In this document: in pieces, positions 1 to 7,818 of the stretch
How positions within the stretch are numbered: position 1 is the stretch's first letter
Layout: every line of letters begins with the position of its first letter
Assembly (NCBI GenBank): GCA_046350355.1
Contig: JAXMAN010000002.1
Location: 930,001 to 994,000 of the forward strand
DNA: 64,000 bases
Reading direction: 5' to 3'
DNA from: UBA966 sp046350355
GTDB lineage: Bacteria > Planctomycetota > Phycisphaerae > Phycisphaerales > SM1A02
Program-made: the position numbers and the translations under genes
Notes under the pieces: model-generated
The model's database searches: none
The model's input: only the letters and a program-made list of their open reading frames with translations
Told to the model about the DNA's origin: nothing

Positions 1-180
1 ATCCCCACGATACGACGAATCTAGCCCCGGTTCCTTGCAGCGCAAGGATTCCCGCGACGGAATCCGCACTTCCGCGCGGGCGGCCGCCGCCCTTCTGCCG
101 CGGCGCGCCCCGCGCACGGAATCCCTTGATTTGCTGCAGAAACGCGTCGCCGCAGGCGCTCGGCGCGGCACAATGCGCAG

Positions 181-1731
181 ATGCAACACCGCCGCTTCCG
201 TGCGTTCCTTCCCTGCGCCGCCCTGCTGGCGGTCGCCGGCTCTGCCCACGCCCAGTGGACCACCAGTGCAGCCACTCCCAACGTGCTCGCCGGCTCCGCC
301 AACGACCAGGTCCAGGCCAAGGTCGTGCCGCTGCCTGACGGCGGCTTCTACATGAGCTGGTACGACAACGTCGCCGGCGGCTACGACCCGTGGGTGCAGC
401 GCTACGACGCCTTCGGCGTGGGCATGTGGCCCAACGGCGGCGTGCGCATCATCGACACCTCCTTCAGCAGCACCGAGGACTACGGCTTCACCATCGACGC
501 CGCGGGCAACGCCGTCATCGTGACGCGCGACGACCGCTTCGGCGGCGTGAAGGTCACGGTGCAGGCGGTCTCGCCCGCCGGTGCGCTGCTCTGGGGCGCC
601 AACGGCATCCAGATGCCCACCACCGGCTCGGTGAGCGCCCCCAAGGCCGGACGCGCGGCCGACGGCGCGGTCATCGCCGGCTGGACCGAATCCAGCCGCG
701 GCAAGGTGATGCGCCTGAACGCGGACGGCACGCCCGCCTGGGCGGCCGCCTCCACGATCTCCGACGGCACCGCCACCACCATCCTCTGCGACATCCAGCC
801 CGCCTCGGGCAGCGACTTCATCGCCAGCGTCGTGCGCTACACGACCTTCACCGGACAGAAGGTCCTGCAGGCGCAGAAGTTCAACAGCGCGGGCTCGGCC
901 GTCTGGGGCGCCACCAACAAGCCGGTCTTCACCACCGGCAGCGTGCAGATCGGCAACTTCCCCGCCTTCCTCCCGGATGGCGAGGGCGGCGCGATCTTCA
1001 CCTGGTACACGGTGAGCCCGCTCCAGTGCGTCGTGCAGTGGCTGGCCTCGGACGGCTCGCCCAAGTTCGGCACCAACGGGATGAGCGTCACGACCACCAC
1101 CGGGCTGGAGCGCGTCAGCCCCTCGACGGCCTACGACAGCGTCACGCGCCACATCTACGTCTGCTGGCCCGAGCACACCCCCAACACCAGCCTCTACGGC
1201 GCCAGCGCGCAGGCCTTCGACGAGGCCGGCACGCGACTCTGGGGCAACACGGGCCTGCTCCTGAACGCGCAGGAGACGGTCTACCAGTACTGGCAGTGCC
1301 GCGCGGCGATGCTCGCGCAGAAGCCCTGCTTCGCGGTGACGCGTTCGACCGCCTTCGGCCAGGAGGTCATCTCCGCGACCTCCCGCCAGGCGGACGGCAC
1401 GCCGGTCTGGGCGTCCTCGACGGCCCTCTGCGACTCGTCGTCGACGGGCCGCCTCACCTTCTCCACCGGTTCCAACGGGCAGTTCCTGATCTGCACCTGG
1501 GAGAACGGTGGGATCGGCCTCTCGGACCTCGTCGGCCAGCGCCTCAACGGCGACGGCACGCTGGGCATGCCCGCGGTCGTGGGTGACCTCAACGGCGACG
1601 GCATCGTCAACGGCGCCGACCTGGGCATCCTCCTGGGCAACTGGGGCAACAGCGGCATCGGCGACCTCAACAACGACGGGATCGTCAACGGGGCCGACCT
1701 CGGCCTGCTGCTGGGCAACTGGACGGCCTGA
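181..1731 (+). CDS. secreted protein with C-terminal dockerin-like repeats
   Basis: 516 aa. Residues 1-25 form a Sec signal peptide ending at SAHAQ, so the protein is exported. The long middle part has repeated strand-like segments with recurring W-G-x-N-G and DGTPVWA-type phrases, as in beta-propeller or beta-sandwich surface proteins, but I recognise no catalytic motif. Residues about 466-516 hold two dockerin type I-like repeats (GDLNGDGIVNGADLG and GDLNNDGIVNGADLG), each followed by LLGNW. They should bind calcium and may act as a sorting or docking tag. The gene is monocistronic and its stop abuts the stop of the convergent helicase gene. The ATG at 181 is the first in-frame start that gives a signal peptide; no clear Shine-Dalgarno sequence precedes it. 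The biological role is unknown. Confidence 0.85.
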   Translation: MQHRRFRAFLPCAALLAVAGSAHAQWTTSAATPNVLAGSANDQVQAKVVPLPDGGFYMSWYDNVAGGYDPWVQRYDAFGVGMWPNGGVRIIDTSFSSTEDYGFTIDAAGNAVIVTRDDRFGGVKVTVQAVSPAGALLWGANGIQMPTTGSVSAPKAGRAADGAVIAGWTESSRGKVMRLNADGTPAWAAASTISDGTATTILCDIQPASGSDFIASVVRYTTFTGQKVLQAQKFNSAGSAVWGATNKPVFTTGSVQIGNFPAFLPDGEGGAIFTWYTVSPLQCVVQWLASDGSPKFGTNGMSVTTTTGLERVSPSTAYDSVTRHIYVCWPEHTPNTSLYGASAQAFDEAGTRLWGNTGLLLNAQETVYQYWQCRAAMLAQKPCFAVTRSTAFGQEVISATSRQADGTPVWASSTALCDSSSTGRLTFSTGSNGQFLICTWENGGIGLSDLVGQRLNGDGTLGMPAVVGDLNGDGIVNGADLGILLGNWGNSGIGDLNNDGIVNGADLGLLLGNWTA

Positions 1732-4700
1732 TCAGGCCTCGCGACGGAGCGGCCTCGGGCGCGCGCGGTCACGCCACGCGCGCTCGAGGCGCTCCGCGCT
1801 GACCGGGACCGGGGTGCGCAGCTCCTGCGCGAAGAGGCTGACGTGGTACTCCTCGACGAGCGTCCGAAAGGGCGCGAGGAATCCCGCGTCCCGGCCCTCG
1901 GAGGCGAGCTGCGCCTCGGCGCGCGCCAGCTCCTGCTCCCAGCGCTCGACGAGCGCCTGGTTCGCCTGGTCGCGCTGCCACCCGTTGCCGGCGAGCCGCC
2001 GCAGGCGCACCGAGAGCGCGTCGATGTAGCGCGCCAGCGCGGGGATCTCCGCCGGCGCCGTGCGTGCAAGAGCGTCGGGGGCGGCGAGCCGCGCCAGCCG
2101 CTGGCGCACCGCCTGCATCGCGGGCGCCCACGCGGGCGGCGCGGTCGCGTCGAGCGCGTGGCGGACCTCGACGGCGCGGCCGTAGATCGTCTGCGCGGCG
2201 CGCCCCGCCTCCAGGAGAGCGTCCCAGAGGCCCGTGCCCCCCTCCTCCAGCCGCTCCTCGAACTGCGCGGGGGTGCGCACGGGCGGGCGTCCTTCCAGGA
2301 AGGCGCGCTCGACCGCGGCGAGCATGAGCTGCTCCTCCAGCGCGGCGCGGCCGGCGCCGGTAGCGGCGATCCAGGTGAGCGTGAGCGATTCGCGCCCCGG
2401 GAGAAACTCCAGGTGGTGGCGCAGCGCGTCCTGGCTGGCCAGCAGCAGCAGGCGGCGCAGGCCCGCGCGGGTGGCGCGCGCGGCGGACTCCGGGTCGCCG
2501 TGCAGGCCCAGCCCGACGGAGTCGCCCTCGTCGGCGAGGCCGGGGTACGCGACGATGCGGCGGCCGCCGACGGTCGCCTCGATCTGCTCCGGCAGCTCCG
2601 CGAGGTCGAAGCTGCGCAGCCCTCGGCGCTGCCAGGACGCGCCGAAGGCGGCGGCCTCGCGCGCGGCGCGGTCGGCGTGCGCGCGTCCGGCCAGACGCTG
2701 GCGAAGCTGCGGGAGATCGGCGCCCTCGGCGAGCACCGCGCCCGCGTCGTCGACGACCTCGAAGTGCATGCGCAGGTGCGGCGGCAGCGCGGTGAGCTCG
2801 AAGTCCGCGGGCGCGACCTGCACGCCGCCCAGGCGCGTGAGGTGCTCGGCGAGCGCGTGCACGAGCGAGCCCTCGCCGAAGGGCAGCGTCTCCGCGGCGC
2901 CGGCGGCGAACTCGCGCACCGGGAAGAAGCGCGTGCGCACGCGCTTGGGCAGGCTGCGGATGAGCGCCTCGATCTTCTCCACCAGCAGGCCGGGGACGAG
3001 CCACTCGAAGCGCTCCGCCTCCGCCCCCGCGAGGTCCGCGAGCGTCAGCCGCGCGTGCACGCCGTCCTCGGGGGCGCCCGGCGCGTGCTCGTAGCGCAGC
3101 GCGGCGACGGCGCCGCCGGGGAGCGCGAGCTCGTCGGGGAAGCGCTGCTCGAGCGTCGGGTCGACGCTGCCGCGCAGCAGGTCGCGCTCGCGCAGGTGGA
3201 GGATCTTCGGGTCGCGCGCCTGCGCCTCGCGCAGCCAGCGCTGGAAGCTCGGGAGGCTGTGGACATGCGCGGGCACGCGCGCGTCGAAGAAGGCGAAGAC
3301 CGCCTGCGGGTCCACCAGGAGCCCGCGCTCGCGGCGCTTGGCCTCCAGCGCCTCGATGCGCGCGTGGAGCGCGCGGTTGTGCTGCACGAAGGGGGCGTCC
3401 AGGTCGCAGTCCCCCTCGACGAACGCGGCCTGGATGAAGATGTCGCGCGCCTCCGCGGGGGCGACGGGCCCGTAGGGGACGCGCCGGCGCGGGACGATCA
3501 CCAGCTCGCCGAAGCTCACGCGCTCCCACGCGGCCACCTGCCCCGTGGCGCGCACCCAGTGCGGCTCGCTGCGCACGCGCTGGACCAGGTGCGGGGCGAT
3601 CTGCTCGATCCAGTCCCCCTGGATGCGCGCGAGCGTGCGGCCGAAGCGGCGGCTGGTCTCCACGATCTCCGCGGCGACGACCCAGGTGGGCGTGCGCCGC
3701 GCGAGCGTCGAGCCGGGGAAGAGCGCGAAGCGTCCGCCGCCGGGGAGGCGGTACTCGCCCTCGTCGGTGCGCTGGCCGACCTGCGAGACGAAGCCCGCGA
3801 GCACCGCGCGATGCAGGCGCGTGGGATCGCTCTCCTCGCCCAGCGGCGGCACCGGCTGGCGCAGGCGCTCCTGCAGCATCGAGCGGAGCTGGTCGTGGAG
3901 GTCGACCCACTCGCGCAGGCGCTGCTGCGAGAGGAAGTTCGTGCGGCACCAGCGGCGCAGCGCGCTCGAGCCCAGCGTGGCGCTCTCGCTGCGCCAGCGC
4001 CGCCACAGGCGCAGCAGCGTGAGGAAGTCGCTCTCGGGATCGCGCCAGGCGGCGTGCGCGAAGTCCGCCGCCTCCTGCTGCCCGGCGGGGCGCTCGCGCG
4101 GATCCTGGATGCTCAGCGCGGCCGCGACGACGACCGCCTCCGCGAGCACCCCCTGCTCCGCCGCCGCCAGCACGATGCGCGCGAGGCGCGGATCCACCGG
4201 GAGCGCGGCCATGCGGCGTCCCAGCGGGGTGAGCTCGCCGCGGCGGTCGATCGCGCCCAGCTCGGCGAGCGTCTCCACGCCCTCGGCGATGAGGCGCGGG
4301 CTCGGCGCGTCGATGAAGGGGAACTCCTCGATCGCCCCCAGCCCCAGCGACTTCATCTGCAGGATGACGCTCGCGAGGTTCGTGCGCAGCAATTCCGGCG
4401 CGGTGAAGGGCTCGCGCGCGAGGTAGTCCTCCTCGGAATAGAGCCGCACGCAGACGCCGGGGCCGATGCGCCCGCATCGCCCCTTGCGCTGGTCGGCGCT
4501 CGCGCGCGAGACGGGCTCCACGGGCAGGCGCAGCACGCGCGCGCGGCCGGACCAGCGCGCGAATCGCGCGACGCCGGTGTCGACCACATAGCGGATGCCG
4601 GGAACGGTGACGGAGGTCTCCGCGACGTTGGTGGAGAGCACGATCCGCCGCGCCTTCCCCGGCGCGAAGACGCGATCCTGCTCCGCGGCGGTCAGGCGCG

Positions 4701-5670
4701 CGAAGAGGGGCAGGACCTCGCATCCGGCGGCGGCGGGCACGCGCGCGAGCGCGTCGGCGGCGTCGAGGATGTCGCGTTCGCCGCTGAGGAAGACGAGGAT
4801 GTCGCCCGGCCCGCTCGCCAGGCACTCCTCCACGCCGCGCAGCGTGCGCTCCACGAGCGTGGGCTCCCCCGCGGCGTCGCGCTCGGGCGGGTCGGGGCGG
4901 TAGCGCAGCTCGATCGGGTGGAGGCGACCGCCGACGGCGACGATGGGCGCGCCGCCGAAGTGCGCGCTGAAGCGCTCGACGTCGATGGTCGCGCTGGCGA
5001 CGATCACGCGCAGGTCGGGGCGCCGCGGCAGCAGCCGCTTGAGGTAGCCCAGCAGGAAGTCGATGTTCAGGCTGCGCTCGTGCGCCTCGTCCACGATGAT
5101 CGTGTCCGAGTGCAGCAGCAGCGGATCGCGCTCGATCTCCGCCAGCAGCACGCCGTCGGTGACGACGCGCACCAGCGAGCGCGCGTTGGTGCGGTCGTCG
5201 AAGCGGACCTTGAAGCCCACCGCGCCGCCCAGCGGGCTGCCCAGCTCCGCGGCGACGCGCGCGGCCACGCTGCGGGCGGCGATGCGCCGCGGCTGCGTGA
5301 GCGTGATCGTGCCGTCGACGCCGCGCCCCATCTCCAGGCAGATCTTGGGGAGCTGCGTCGTCTTCCCCGACCCGGTCTCGCCCGAGACGACGACCACCGG
5401 ATGGCGCGCGATCGCCTCCTGGATCGCGGCGCGCGCCTGCGCCACCGGCAGGTCGTCCGGGAACTGCACCGGCGGGACGGTGGCGGCGCGCGCCTGGCGG
5501 CGGGAGACGCTGCGCTCCAGGTCGCGCTCGATCGCCTCGATGGCGGGATCGGCCGCGCGGCCCTCCTTCTGGGCCCGGCGCAGCCCCTTCAGGCGACGCC
5601 GCAGCCCCGGGCGCTCGGGAGCGAGCGCGTGCGCCACGAGCTCCTCGAGACGGCGGATCCGGTCCTGCAC
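1732..5670 (-). CDS. hrpA: ATP-dependent RNA helicase HrpA (DEAH box)
   Basis: 1312 aa, the usual length for bacterial HrpA. It is a cytoplasmic DEAH-box RNA helicase; in known bacteria HrpA acts in mRNA processing and translation quality control. Visible motifs are Walker A GETGSGKTTQLPK near residue 95, TQPRRIAA (motif Ia), DEAH in IIVDEAHERSLN, SAT in VIVASATID, and STNVAETS plus QRKGRCGR (motifs V and VI). The HA2/OB region and the long DUF3418-type C-terminus follow. The start is GTG at 5670 with no Shine-Dalgarno sequence; a TAGAAT hexamer ends 9 nt upstream, so the mRNA may be leaderless. The gene is convergent with the dockerin protein gene and shares no bases with it. Confidence 0.95.
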   Translation of the reverse strand: MQDRIRRLEELVAHALAPERPGLRRRLKGLRRAQKEGRAADPAIEAIERDLERSVSRRQARAATVPPVQFPDDLPVAQARAAIQEAIARHPVVVVSGETGSGKTTQLPKICLEMGRGVDGTITLTQPRRIAARSVAARVAAELGSPLGGAVGFKVRFDDRTNARSLVRVVTDGVLLAEIERDPLLLHSDTIIVDEAHERSLNIDFLLGYLKRLLPRRPDLRVIVASATIDVERFSAHFGGAPIVAVGGRLHPIELRYRPDPPERDAAGEPTLVERTLRGVEECLASGPGDILVFLSGERDILDAADALARVPAAAGCEVLPLFARLTAAEQDRVFAPGKARRIVLSTNVAETSVTVPGIRYVVDTGVARFARWSGRARVLRLPVEPVSRASADQRKGRCGRIGPGVCVRLYSEEDYLAREPFTAPELLRTNLASVILQMKSLGLGAIEEFPFIDAPSPRLIAEGVETLAELGAIDRRGELTPLGRRMAALPVDPRLARIVLAAAEQGVLAEAVVVAAALSIQDPRERPAGQQEAADFAHAAWRDPESDFLTLLRLWRRWRSESATLGSSALRRWCRTNFLSQQRLREWVDLHDQLRSMLQERLRQPVPPLGEESDPTRLHRAVLAGFVSQVGQRTDEGEYRLPGGGRFALFPGSTLARRTPTWVVAAEIVETSRRFGRTLARIQGDWIEQIAPHLVQRVRSEPHWVRATGQVAAWERVSFGELVIVPRRRVPYGPVAPAEARDIFIQAAFVEGDCDLDAPFVQHNRALHARIEALEAKRRERGLLVDPQAVFAFFDARVPAHVHSLPSFQRWLREAQARDPKILHLRERDLLRGSVDPTLEQRFPDELALPGGAVAALRYEHAPGAPEDGVHARLTLADLAGAEAERFEWLVPGLLVEKIEALIRSLPKRVRTRFFPVREFAAGAAETLPFGEGSLVHALAEHLTRLGGVQVAPADFELTALPPHLRMHFEVVDDAGAVLAEGADLPQLRQRLAGRAHADRAAREAAAFGASWQRRGLRSFDLAELPEQIEATVGGRRIVAYPGLADEGDSVGLGLHGDPESAARATRAGLRRLLLLASQDALRHHLEFLPGRESLTLTWIAATGAGRAALEEQLMLAAVERAFLEGRPPVRTPAQFEERLEEGGTGLWDALLEAGRAAQTIYGRAVEVRHALDATAPPAWAPAMQAVRQRLARLAAPDALARTAPAEIPALARYIDALSVRLRRLAGNGWQRDQANQALVERWEQELARAEAQLASEGRDAGFLAPFRTLVEEYHVSLFAQELRTPVPVSAERLERAWRDRARPRPLRREA

Positions 5671-5679
5671 GGCGGCCGG

Positions 5680-5685
5680 ATTCTA
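5680..5685 (-). promoter_or_regulatory. putative -10 element of hrpA
   Basis: TAGAAT on the minus strand, 9 nt before the GTG of hrpA. A transcript starting at the usual distance would begin within a few bases of the start codon. No good -35 match is visible. Confidence 0.45.
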
Positions 5686-5706
5686 GGGCTGTATCCTTCC
5701 CCCTCT

Positions 5707-5779
5707 GGGCGCTTAGCTCAACGGCCAGAGCACTGCTTTTACACAGCAGGGGTTGCCGGTTCGAATCCGGCAGCGCCCA
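5707..5779 (+). tRNA. tRNA-Val (anticodon UAC)
   Basis: The cloverleaf can be folded by hand: acceptor stem GGGCGCT with AGCGCCC, D arm GCTC/GAGC, anticodon stem CTGCT/AGCAG around loop TTTACAC (anticodon TAC), T arm GCCGG-TTCGAAT-CCGGC and discriminator A at 5779. No CCA is encoded. It lies 29 nt upstream of the FlgI-like gene on the same strand and is probably co-transcribed with it. Confidence 0.95.
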
Positions 5780-5808
5780 CTCGACGCCGACGCCCCCGAC
5801 CCCCACGC

Positions 5809-7722
5809 ATGACCCTCCCGCGCCGCCCCCTCCTCCGCCTGCACCCCCGCCCCCTGCGCGCCCTCGCCGCGGCGGCGCTGGCGGTCCTCGCCACCGGCTG
5901 CAACGAGATGCTGGTCGAGCGGGCGGACCCGAACATCGAGAAGGCGCGCGTCGACCGCGACGCGGTGAAGTCGCAGATCGACGTCGACCCGATCATGCGC
6001 GGCACCGTGGCGGCCGAGACGGCGCTGGTGGGCTTCGAGCCCGTCGTCGTGCGCGGCTACGGGCTGGTCGTGGGGCTGCGCGGCACCGGCAGCCGCCAGA
6101 TGCCGGCGGACGTCCGCGCCTACCTGACGCAGGAGTTCTCCAAGCGCGGCTTTGGCAGCGGCACCCCGGGCGCGCCGCGCATCTCGGCGCAGCAGCTCCT
6201 GAACACCAACGACACCGCGGTCGTGATCGTCGAGGGCGTCATTCCGCCGGGCACCCCCAAGGGCGGCACCTTCGATGTCCGCATCTTCGCGGCGCCGGGA
6301 ACCTCGACGACGAGCCTCGAGGGCGGCCGCCTCCTGATCGCGGACCTGCGCCCGGGTCCCCTCTTCACCGGCAGCCGCCAGCCCTTCCCGCTCGCGGAGG
6401 CATCGGGCCCGATCGTCATCAATCCCTTCGTGGAGCCCAACGCCACCCAGCGCGACACGATCAGCCGGACGAGCGGCCGCATCCTCGACGGCGGCCACGC
6501 GAACAAGGACATGCTCCTGCGCCTGCGCCTGTACACCTCGAGCCACTCTCGCGCGGAGACGATCCAGAACTCGGTGAACGCGCTCTTCCCGCGCGAGCGC
6601 GGGCAGCGCGTGGACACCGCGCGCGGCCGTTCGGGGGACACCGTCGACCTGGCGATCCCCCCCTCGTACTGGAAGCGCACCGCGGAGTTCGCCGAGCTGA
6701 TCCGCCATGCGCCGCTGAACATCGAGAACCCCGAGCAGACGGCGATGAGCGTCCGCCGCGCGCTCCTGGCCAACCCCGGCGCCGCGCGCGCGGCGAGCTG
6801 GCGCTGGCAGGCGCTGGGCAAGAAGGCCCTGCCGATGATCCAGGACCTCTACGAGTACCCCGAGGAGCAGCCGCGCCTGGCCGCGCTGGACGCGGGCGCG
6901 AAGCTCGACGACATGCTCGCGGTGCCGCACCTGCTCTCGATGGCGAAGGAGTCGGCCTCGATGACCTACCGCACCCAGGCCCTCAAGCTCCTGGGGCGCA
7001 TGGGCACCAACCCCGAGATCGACATCGGCCTGCGCGAGATGCTCAACGACAAGGACGTGGACATCCGCCTGGCGGCCTTCGAGGCGCTGGATGCGCGCGG
7101 CGACACGGGCATCGTCTCGGTCGAGGTGGGCAACAAGTACACGGTCAACATCTGCCCCAGCTCGCACCCGATGGTCTACGTGACCCAGAGCGGCAAGCCC
7201 AAGATCGTGATCTTCGACGAGTCCCTCTCGATCAAGCGCCCGATGACCGTCGTGGCCTGGAGCAACCGCCTGATCATGAAGGCGGACGAGGGAGACGACC
7301 TCATCCAGGTCCGCTACCAGGAACGCGAGGACGCCCCGCCCGTCAACGACCGCGTCAAGGCCGACCTGCTGGAATTCGTGAGCTTCCTGGGCCGCCGGGC
7401 GACCGTCGACCGCCCCGAGTCGGGCCTGAACTTCAGCTACAGCGAGACCATCAGCGCCCTCCACGCCCTCTGGCGGGAGAAGTACCTGGCGTGCGACTTC
7501 CGCGCCGAGCAGGACCGCATCCTGGCCGACATCCTCCGCGAGGACAAGACCGACGCGGACCGCCGTCCGGAGCTGGCCGGCGACTCCCAGGAGGACGGCA
7601 CGGAGGGCACCTCCACCGACCTGCTCTCGGGCGCCCGGACCCCGCGGAGCGACCTCGAGTCCGCCTCGGTGGGATCGGGACTTGATGCGACGAAGGCGCG
7701 GAAGGATACTGTGCCTCGCTGA
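5809..7722 (+). CDS. FlgI-domain lipoprotein with C-terminal HEAT-like region
   Basis: 637 aa. The N-terminus is a lipoprotein signal with lipobox LATGC and Cys31, predicting a lipid-anchored envelope protein. Residues about 55-330 resemble the flagellar P-ring protein FlgI (VRGYGLVVGLRGTGS, NDTAVVIVEGVIPPG, GGRLLIADL, ISRTSGRILDGG). The next part has short HEAT/PBS-like helical repeats (TQALKLLGRMG, DKDVDIRLAAFEALDARGD) and then an unassigned C-terminus. Ordinary FlgI is about 365 aa with a plain signal peptide, so the lipid anchor and extra 270 residues are unusual. No other flagellar gene is in the window. The ATG at 5809 is chosen because it directly gives the signal; no Shine-Dalgarno is visible. 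Function is either a modified P-ring or a FlgI-derived envelope protein. Confidence 0.8.
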   Translation: MTLPRRPLLRLHPRPLRALAAAALAVLATGCNEMLVERADPNIEKARVDRDAVKSQIDVDPIMRGTVAAETALVGFEPVVVRGYGLVVGLRGTGSRQMPADVRAYLTQEFSKRGFGSGTPGAPRISAQQLLNTNDTAVVIVEGVIPPGTPKGGTFDVRIFAAPGTSTTSLEGGRLLIADLRPGPLFTGSRQPFPLAEASGPIVINPFVEPNATQRDTISRTSGRILDGGHANKDMLLRLRLYTSSHSRAETIQNSVNALFPRERGQRVDTARGRSGDTVDLAIPPSYWKRTAEFAELIRHAPLNIENPEQTAMSVRRALLANPGAARAASWRWQALGKKALPMIQDLYEYPEEQPRLAALDAGAKLDDMLAVPHLLSMAKESASMTYRTQALKLLGRMGTNPEIDIGLREMLNDKDVDIRLAAFEALDARGDTGIVSVEVGNKYTVNICPSSHPMVYVTQSGKPKIVIFDESLSIKRPMTVVAWSNRLIMKADEGDDLIQVRYQEREDAPPVNDRVKADLLEFVSFLGRRATVDRPESGLNFSYSETISALHALWREKYLACDFRAEQDRILADILREDKTDADRRPELAGDSQEDGTEGTSTDLLSGARTPRSDLESASVGSGLDATKARKDTVPR

Positions 7723-7804
7723 TTCGCCGTCGGCCGCGTGGCGGTCCCCGCGGCCGGACGTCGCTCCGCAGCAGCGCGCCCCAGGAAGGGGCGTGGAACG
7801 CGAC

Positions 7805-7810
7805 AGGAGG
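7805..7810 (+). promoter_or_regulatory. Shine-Dalgarno site of smc
   Basis: Perfect AGGAGG, 8 nt before the GTG at 7819. It fixes the start of smc against longer upstream alternatives. It contrasts with the many genes here that lack such a site. Confidence 0.85.
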
Positions 7811-7818
7811 TCCCCCTC

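Noticed and set aside
1..180. Possible gene or promoter at the window start
   Set aside because: No frame with plausible codon use or motif. TTGATT and CACAAT are not spaced like a convincing promoter.
1843..5808. Very long plus-strand frame opposite hrpA
   Set aside because: It is a GC-rich antisense frame with no domain pattern. The frame becomes real only at the ATG at 5809, after the tRNA.
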